From Syntrophobacteraceae bacterium (GTDB lineage Bacteria; Desulfobacterota; Syntrophobacteria; Syntrophobacterales; Syntrophobacteraceae), in assembly GCA_018053185.1 (NCBI GenBank), contig JAGPLX010000016.1, positions 1-49,212 of the forward strand: a stretch of 49,212 nucleotides of DNA. Direction: 5' to 3'. Positions 44,747 to 49,212 of this stretch are shown piece by piece. Within the stretch, counting starts at the first letter, position 1, and the number at the start of each line of letters is the position of its first letter. A model generated the notes under the pieces. That model saw only the letters and a program-made list of their open reading frames with translations. It ran no database searches and was not told where the DNA came from. A program made the translations under genes and the position numbers.

Positions 44747-45926
44747 TCCTGAAAAAGCCCTCGGCTTCGATCCCGCCGGCTTTTCCAAAGGCGGCAATGC
44801 CACCTGCCCGTTCTGCGGGACGGTGGCGGACAGCAATTATGTGAGCAGAGGGCAGCGCCAAGCGGATAGGGCAGCAGTTGATGGCTATTGTCTGCACCCG
44901 GCTTGGGCAAAAGGGAAAGCTATATCTCTCGGCCGATGATTACCCGGAGCTCTCTCCCGATGACGAGGCGATCCGGAAACGGATCGCTGCGCTTTGCAAA
45001 CGCACGGGCCTGACGGTGCCGAGCGAGCCGATTGAAGGAAGAATGACAGGCGGTATCTGTTTGCCGTACGGTCTCACTGACTTCGGGCAACTTTTCACCC
45101 CCCGCCAGATGCTCTGTCTGCTCACCTTCGCTGCGGTGGTGCAGGAGGCCGTCAGAGCGTTGGAGCGTGAGGGCGTGGAGCGTGAGCGGGCCAAGGCCGT
45201 GGCGGCGTATTTGGCGTGTACGTTAGACAAGATTGCCGAGATTGGCAACAACTTAGGTAGATGGGAACCAGTAGCGCAGTGTACGAGAACGGTGTTTGGA
45301 AGACAGGCTCTGCCTATGGTCTGGGACTTTGGCGAAACTGTTCCCATCGCGACGAGCGCCGGTAACTGGAACGAGCATCTTGGCAGGGTGCTTGATTCTA
45401 TCGGATTGACAGTGAACTCCGGCCTTCCTGCCACCGTCACCCGTGGCTCGGCCACGACGCTCCCGTGGGCCACTGGCTTCTTCGACGCCGTCATCACCGA
45501 TCCGCCCTACTATGACAACGTTGATTACGCAAAGTTGTCGGATTTTTTCTACGTGTGGCTCAAGCGCACGGTAGGCCACCTCTATCCGGAACACTTTGCG
45601 ACGGAGTTAACGCCTAAGAAGGGTGAGGCCGTGGCCGATCCTGTACGCCATGATAGGAGCAAGGATAAGGCCAGGCGCGCTTACGAGCAGATGATGGCGC
45701 AGTCTTTTGCCGAGGCGAACCGCGTGCTGAAGCCGGGCGGGCAGATGATTGTCGTTTACGCCCACAAGACGACCCTGGGATGGTCCACGCTGGTGGATGC
45801 CCTGAGGCGTGCCGGTTTTACGGTAACGGAGGCGTGGCCCCTTAACACCGAGATGAAGTCTCGGCTGGTAGCGATGGAATCCGCCGCCCTGGCCTCCAGC
45901 ATCTTCCTGGTCGCCAGGAAACGTGG

Positions 45927-45970
45927 GTCAGGCAGCCTGCCTGACATTTATGACCGGCTGGCAGCCGGTC
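45927..45970. repeat. In-frame palindrome pair in the methyltransferase
   Basis: GTCAGGCA-GCC-TGCCTGAC (45927-45945) and GACCGGCT-GGC-AGCCGGTC (45952-45970), six bases apart and followed by CCCAC. Both stems are perfect 8-bp. Translated as GSGSLPDIYDRLAAGPTTAG. The two-hairpin layout matches that at 43846-43888. Confidence 0.8.
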
Positions 45971-46478
45971 CCACTACAGCTGGTCCCACAGGTTCTTATG
46001 AAGACGAAGTCCGGTCCGAGCTCGACAAAATCGTCCGCGAGCGCGTGGATTCTCTCTGGAAGATGGGCATCACCGGCGCGGACCTGGTCATCGCTGCCGT
46101 GGGCGCGGGTCTGCGCGCCTTTACCCGGTTCTCCCGTGTAGAGTATGCGAACGGGGAGGATGTCCCGGCCGAGAAGTTCCTGGCCGAGGTGGAAGGAGTC
46201 GTGCTGGAGACGCTTCTGGAAAAAATCTTCGGTGTGACCGGAAGCGGTGTTGCCGCAGTTGACGGCCCGAGCCGGTTCTACGTGCTCTGGCGTTATGCTT
46301 ACAAGGTGGCAGAGATGGACGCGGGCGAGGCCATCGTCTTCACCTACGGCCAGAATGTGGAATTGGACGGCCAGAACGGCCTTTCGTCCGGAAGCCGCGC
46401 GCTGGTCGAGAAGAAGAAAGGCAAGTACAGACTGCGGGATTTCGCCGAACGGGGTGATGACGAAAAGCTGGGGTTGGA

Positions 46479-46502
46479 GGCACAGGCTGGGAAGCCTGTG
46501 CC
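46479..46502. repeat. In-frame palindrome
   Basis: GGCACAGGCT-GGGA-AGCCTGTGCC, a perfect 10-bp stem with a four-base loop, followed by AC. Translated as EAQAGKPVPL in the methyltransferase tail. Confidence 0.75.
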
Positions 46503-46644
46503 ACTGATCGACATCCTGCACCGCATCCTATGGCTCGTGGAAAACGAGCCCCGCAAGCTGAATGATTTCCTTGATAAGGCAAGGCCGGACCGGGAGCGCT
46601 TGCGCCTGGTGGCCCAGACCCTGGCCGGAACGGCGCTGGAAGGC

Positions 46645-46665
46645 GGACAGGCCGGCAGCCCATCC
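46645..46665. repeat. Degenerate in-frame palindrome
   Basis: GGACAGGCCGGCAGCCCATCC departs from a perfect GGACAGGCTGGCAGCCTGTCC at three positions. Translated as GGQAGSPS near the methyltransferase C-terminus. Probably an older, mutated copy. Confidence 0.6.
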
Positions 46666-46811
46666 CGCCAGCAAACACTCGTGACCACCCTGCCGGAAAC
46701 CGCCGCACTCAAGAAAGTCGTCGCTAACTGGCGGGCGCTCATCGAGACCAGATTGTCCGATGTTGATCTGAAAACGAAACAAATGAGGATGCAGGTTTCG
46801 GAGGCCCAAAA

Positions 46812-49212
46812 ATGAGCACCCATACCCTTCGTCCCTGGACCGACCTGGTCAAGCTCCATCCCGATGTGGAGGCGGGAGCCCTTACCGAGGCGGTGTTCGC
46901 CATCGATCTTGGCGCCATCGCCGCGGGTGACCCAAACGTGCCCGTCGTGAACCGGGACCCGGAGGCTTTCTTTCGGGCGACCTACCTCACCGCCGATCTG
47001 CGAAAGCTCCTGGACGAAGTGCTGGCCTCCCTTTCCGGCAAGACGGGTTACAACCGGGTGTTGAAGCTCAGAACTCCCTTTGGCGGCGGCAAGTCGCACA
47101 CACTGGCGGCTCTGTTCCATGCCGCCAAACATCCTGAAGCCCTTAGGGCACTTCCTGAAGGCAAAGGTCTATTGGACAGGGTGGCAGCCTGTCCCACCGA
47201 TGTGGCAGTAGCCGTGTTCGACGGCGAGAAATTCGATGCCCGCAATGGAAAGGAGGTTAGACTGGCCGGCGGCCAGTCCCTCACGATCCAGACCATGTGG
47301 GGCTGGATCGCCTGGCAGATCGACCCTGAAAGGGCCTTTCCGCTCGTGGCCAACCACGACAAGGACCGGGTGGCCCCCGGCGGAGATGTGATCCGCGAGC
47401 TGCTCACGAAAGGGGCCGGCGGCAGGCCGGTCCTCATCCTTCTCGATGAGGTGCTCAAGTACATGGAGCGGTCCGCCGCCGTTGGCGTTCTGGATTCCAC
47501 GCTCCAGCGGCAGGCCAAGGACTTCTTCCAGAACCTGACCATCGAAGTGGCCGGGAGCGAGAAGGCGGCGCTCGTTTACTCGCTCACATGGAGCGCCAGG
47601 GAGGCATTGGGCAATGTGGGACTGCTCGCCGAGATCGACAAGCTTGCCTCAAGAGTGGACCAACTCAGGGAACCTGTCTCGGGGGACGAGGTCCTGCCGA
47701 TTCTTCAACGCCGTCTGCTCGACGGCATTCCCGACTCGTCCATTGCCGGCGAGGTAGCTGCAGCATATCAGGATGTTGTGACAGGCATGCGACGTGCCCA
47801 TGCCGAGACTCCGTCCGAGCGCCAGCAGGCCGAAGAAGAAGGACGGCTGTTGCGTGAGCGCATGCGGACAGCCTATCCATTTCATCCTGCGCTCATAGAC
47901 ATTATGAGGGAACGCTGGACTGCCATCGACGCCTTCCAGCGGACACGCGGCGCACTGCGGTTTCTTGCCTCCTGCATGCATTCCCTCAAGAAAAACGGCG
48001 CGGCGGGGCCGCTTCTCGGGCCCGGAGACGTACCGCCTCATGATGTGGATGTCAGGGTGAAGATGCTCAAGGAGTTGGGCGTTCAGAATGACTATGACCC
48101 CGTCATCATCGCGGATATCTTCGGTCCGAATGCTAGGGCAAAACGGATCGATGACCGGCTGGGCCGTGAGACCCCTTCTCTTTCCAGCGTGAAACCCGCC
48201 ACGCGCCTCGCTACGGCTATCCTTTTGTATTCGTTTGGCGGGTTGAGACGAGACCTGCCTGCCGCGACGCACGCAGCGCAGGCAGGGGGATCGGGCAGCG
48301 ACGAGACGCTACCGCCTGGGGTCACGGAAAACGAGCTGCTTGCCGCCTGTGTAAGTCCCGACCTGGACAACATCACGGCCACGGCTGTGCTGTCGGAACT
48401 CCGCAACACATGCCTCTACCTGCATTATGACGGCGTTCGTTATTGCTTTAAGAAGGATCCAAACGTCACCAAGCTGATCGAAGACGCGGAGCAGACCGTT
48501 GCCCGCGAAGATTCCCAGGCGCGCGGCAATGGCCCTGTCAGAAGCAAGATCAAGGAGATGCTCGAGAGCCGTCTTGCTGGTCATCATACCGCCATCGTCT
48601 GGCCGGCAAAGAGTCAGGACATTCCCGACGAGGATCCGCGGTTCCTGATTGCGTATCTGCCCCTTGAGTTTGCCGGCGAATCCAAGGCGGAACAGGACCG
48701 CCAGGCCAAGGAGTATCTGACCAAGTACGGAGACCGTCCCCGGCGCTTTCGCAATGGCCTCGGGTTGGCAATTCCGGAGAAGAAGCAGATCGAGGCATTG
48801 CGGCGTGCCGTCCGCTACCTGCTGGCCATCGACCGCGTGGAAGCCAAGAAGCAACAGCTCAGGCTGACCAAGGATCAGCTTGATCAACTCCGTGAGCGTA
48901 AACGCACCGAGCAGGCCGCGGCCGAGTCCTGCTTCCGCGAGCTTTATACGGCCGTCTGGTTGCCTCGGGTTCAGGACGGCGAATTGGAGATCGAGAAGGT
49001 GGAACGTGGTGGACGGCCGCTTCAGGCGACGGGCGTTCATGAGCGGATCATGGAGCTTCTCACCAGTGTGGGGACTCCGCGCATTCACGGTTCGGTGACA
49101 CCCCGAAAAATCGTGGAACGTGTAAGACTCGGAGAATCATTGCATGAAAATGAGTCGCCCCTCATGGGCATCAGGGTGTCCGATGTGCTGGAGTCCTTCT
49201 TCCGGGATATTG
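46812..49212 (+). CDS. DUF499-type ATPase (runs off the right edge)
   Basis: At least 800 residues of a DUF499 P-loop ATPase, with no stop before the window ends. TLRPWTDLVKLHPDV, FFRATYLTADLRKLLDEVLASL, Walker A in LRTPFGGGKSHTL (G91-S95), Walker B-like ILLDEVLKYMER, and AYPFHPALIDIMRERW are typical. These large ATPases occur beside DUF1156 methyltransferases and helicases in predicted defence operons. ATG 46812 overlaps the methyltransferase stop as ATGA. Palindromes at 47174-47194 (peptide DRVAACPTD) and 48254-48286 (peptide DLPAATHAAQAGG) are translated without breaking the frame, suggesting the reading frame is still under selection. Confidence 0.88.
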   Translation, partial: MSTHTLRPWTDLVKLHPDVEAGALTEAVFAIDLGAIAAGDPNVPVVNRDPEAFFRATYLTADLRKLLDEVLASLSGKTGYNRVLKLRTPFGGGKSHTLAALFHAAKHPEALRALPEGKGLLDRVAACPTDVAVAVFDGEKFDARNGKEVRLAGGQSLTIQTMWGWIAWQIDPERAFPLVANHDKDRVAPGGDVIRELLTKGAGGRPVLILLDEVLKYMERSAAVGVLDSTLQRQAKDFFQNLTIEVAGSEKAALVYSLTWSAREALGNVGLLAEIDKLASRVDQLREPVSGDEVLPILQRRLLDGIPDSSIAGEVAAAYQDVVTGMRRAHAETPSERQQAEEEGRLLRERMRTAYPFHPALIDIMRERWTAIDAFQRTRGALRFLASCMHSLKKNGAAGPLLGPGDVPPHDVDVRVKMLKELGVQNDYDPVIIADIFGPNARAKRIDDRLGRETPSLSSVKPATRLATAILLYSFGGLRRDLPAATHAAQAGGSGSDETLPPGVTENELLAACVSPDLDNITATAVLSELRNTCLYLHYDGVRYCFKKDPNVTKLIEDAEQTVAREDSQARGNGPVRSKIKEMLESRLAGHHTAIVWPAKSQDIPDEDPRFLIAYLPLEFAGESKAEQDRQAKEYLTKYGDRPRRFRNGLGLAIPEKKQIEALRRAVRYLLAIDRVEAKKQQLRLTKDQLDQLRERKRTEQAAAESCFRELYTAVWLPRVQDGELEIEKVERGGRPLQATGVHERIMELLTSVGTPRIHGSVTPRKIVERVRLGESLHENESPLMGIRVSDVLESFFRDI
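47174..47194. repeat. In-frame palindrome in the ATPase gene
   Basis: GGACAGG-GTGGCAG-CCTGTCC: 7-bp perfect outer stem, one internal mismatch, GGC loop, followed by CACC. It matches the family consensus GGACAGGCTGGCAGCCTGTCC at all but one position. Translated as LDRVAACPT. Confidence 0.75.
48254..48286. repeat. In-frame palindrome, CCTGCC type, copy 2
   Basis: CCTGCCTGC/GCAGGCAGG arms (9 bp) in a 33-base element, translated as DLPAATHAAQAGG in the ATPase. Equal in length and 26 of 33 bases to the element at 40468-40500 in the helicase gene. Confidence 0.75.

Larger units (their letters stand above)
43272..44939 (+). pseudogene. DUF1156 adenine methyltransferase, 5' part, interrupted by a RAYT
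   Basis: The first half of a DUF1156-type adenine-specific DNA methyltransferase. DDRRLIEDFLPIQAISAEASREKS, GHISTLHLWWARRPLVACRA and SAM-binding motif I ([32 protein letters not shown]) are intact. After EIGDLYPPLP the frame runs in frame through a whole RAYT transposase domain (about 43995-44540) and returns to the methyltransferase at LRPVAYLWTRTVRCKNPSCGATVPL, then the zinc-ribbon-like CPFCGTV. It ends out of frame (SRGQRQADRAAV...). GTG 43272 has GGAG eight bases upstream and begins exactly at the conserved start; ATG 43230 is in frame further up. Palindromes lie at 43846-43888, 44511-44529 and 44728-44746. Confidence 0.85.
44881..46815 (+). pseudogene. DUF1156 adenine methyltransferase, 3' part
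   Basis: The second half of the same methyltransferase in the +1 frame. It holds YGLTDFGQLFTPRQMLCLLTF, the catalytic motif IV DPPYYDNVDYAKLSDFFYVWLKR and ANRVLKPGGQMIVVYAHK. Similarity extends upstream of ATG 44881 in this frame (AEGSAKRIGQQL) back to a TGA at 44842, while the first frame is correct up to NYV at about 44843; together this points to loss of two bases (or one extra) near 44845. If translated on its own it would lack SAM motif I. Palindromes at 45927-45970, 46479-46502 and 46645-46665 are read in frame. Its stop overlaps the ATPase start as ATGA. Confidence 0.85.

Noticed and set aside
37838..49212. DISARM or BREX system
   Set aside because: The helicase resembles DrmD and a methyltransferase is present, but no drmA, drmB or drmC, and no brxC, pglZ or brxL, is seen in the window. 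Genes beyond the right edge cannot be judged.
1..49212. CRISPR array or prophage
   Set aside because: No regularly spaced direct repeats and no phage structural, integrase or lysis genes were seen.

Overview
The window looks like a chromosome segment of an anaerobic, GC-rich, Gram-negative bacterium, most likely a member of the Desulfobacterota (Syntrophobacter-like deltaproteobacteria). This is inferred from the gene set: a TonB receptor and outer-membrane lipoprotein (two membranes), a cobalamin-type radical SAM protein, a GapN-type dehydrogenase, a CobN-type chelatase in a tetrapyrrole-uptake operon, a sigma-54 activator, a branched-chain amino-acid (Liv) ABC operon, and a large SRP RNA with an Alu domain. 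No marker here fixes the genus.

Layout. 1-1114: the 5' part of lysS, a small membrane protein and tRNA-Arg(TCT). 1320-4970 (minus): a secreted protein, a radical SAM protein and GapN. 5496-14655 (minus): a five-gene operon of TonB receptor, binding protein, FecCD-type permease, ATPase and CobN-like chelatase. This is the gene complement of hmu-type heme systems, in which the CobN homologue is thought to strip metal from the ring. Upstream lies about 1.3 kb without genes, holding a structured, terminator-capped leader and a scrap of a second cobN. 15942-20339 (minus): rarA, a histidine kinase and a sigma-54 response regulator as one tight operon. 20410-25429 (minus): livHMGF and, behind its own terminator, livJ. 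25667-25934: SRP RNA. 26135-33219: phoB-phoR, pstB-phoU (plus) converging on pstA-pstC-pstS (minus), so the phosphate transporter is split over two strands. 33663-36924: a DUF2400 (TIGR02757) protein, an MltD-like lipoprotein and a nucleotidyltransferase-fold protein.

37838 to the right edge is different: one tightly packed plus-strand operon with the look of a phage-defence system. It encodes an SNF2-type helicase with a DUF3883-like tail, an HD-domain phosphohydrolase, a YwgA-like protein, a DUF1156 adenine methyltransferase and a DUF499 ATPase that runs off the window. The helicase-methylase-ATPase core resembles predicted defence modules already named in surveys; the tightly coupled HD/YwgA pair in the middle is the less familiar part.

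The most striking point is what has happened inside this operon. The methyltransferase frame is interrupted, in frame, by a complete REP-associated tyrosine transposase (RAYT, HUH motif) bounded on its right by a GACGGGCT-GGC-AGCCCGTC palindrome. Palindromes of the same design recur through the methyltransferase and ATPase genes, and a second palindrome type recurs in the helicase and ATPase genes, all read through as short peptide inserts. The methyltransferase additionally carries an apparent frameshift near 44,845 that separates its SAM-binding half from its DPPY half. I saw no member of these palindrome families in the first 37 kb.
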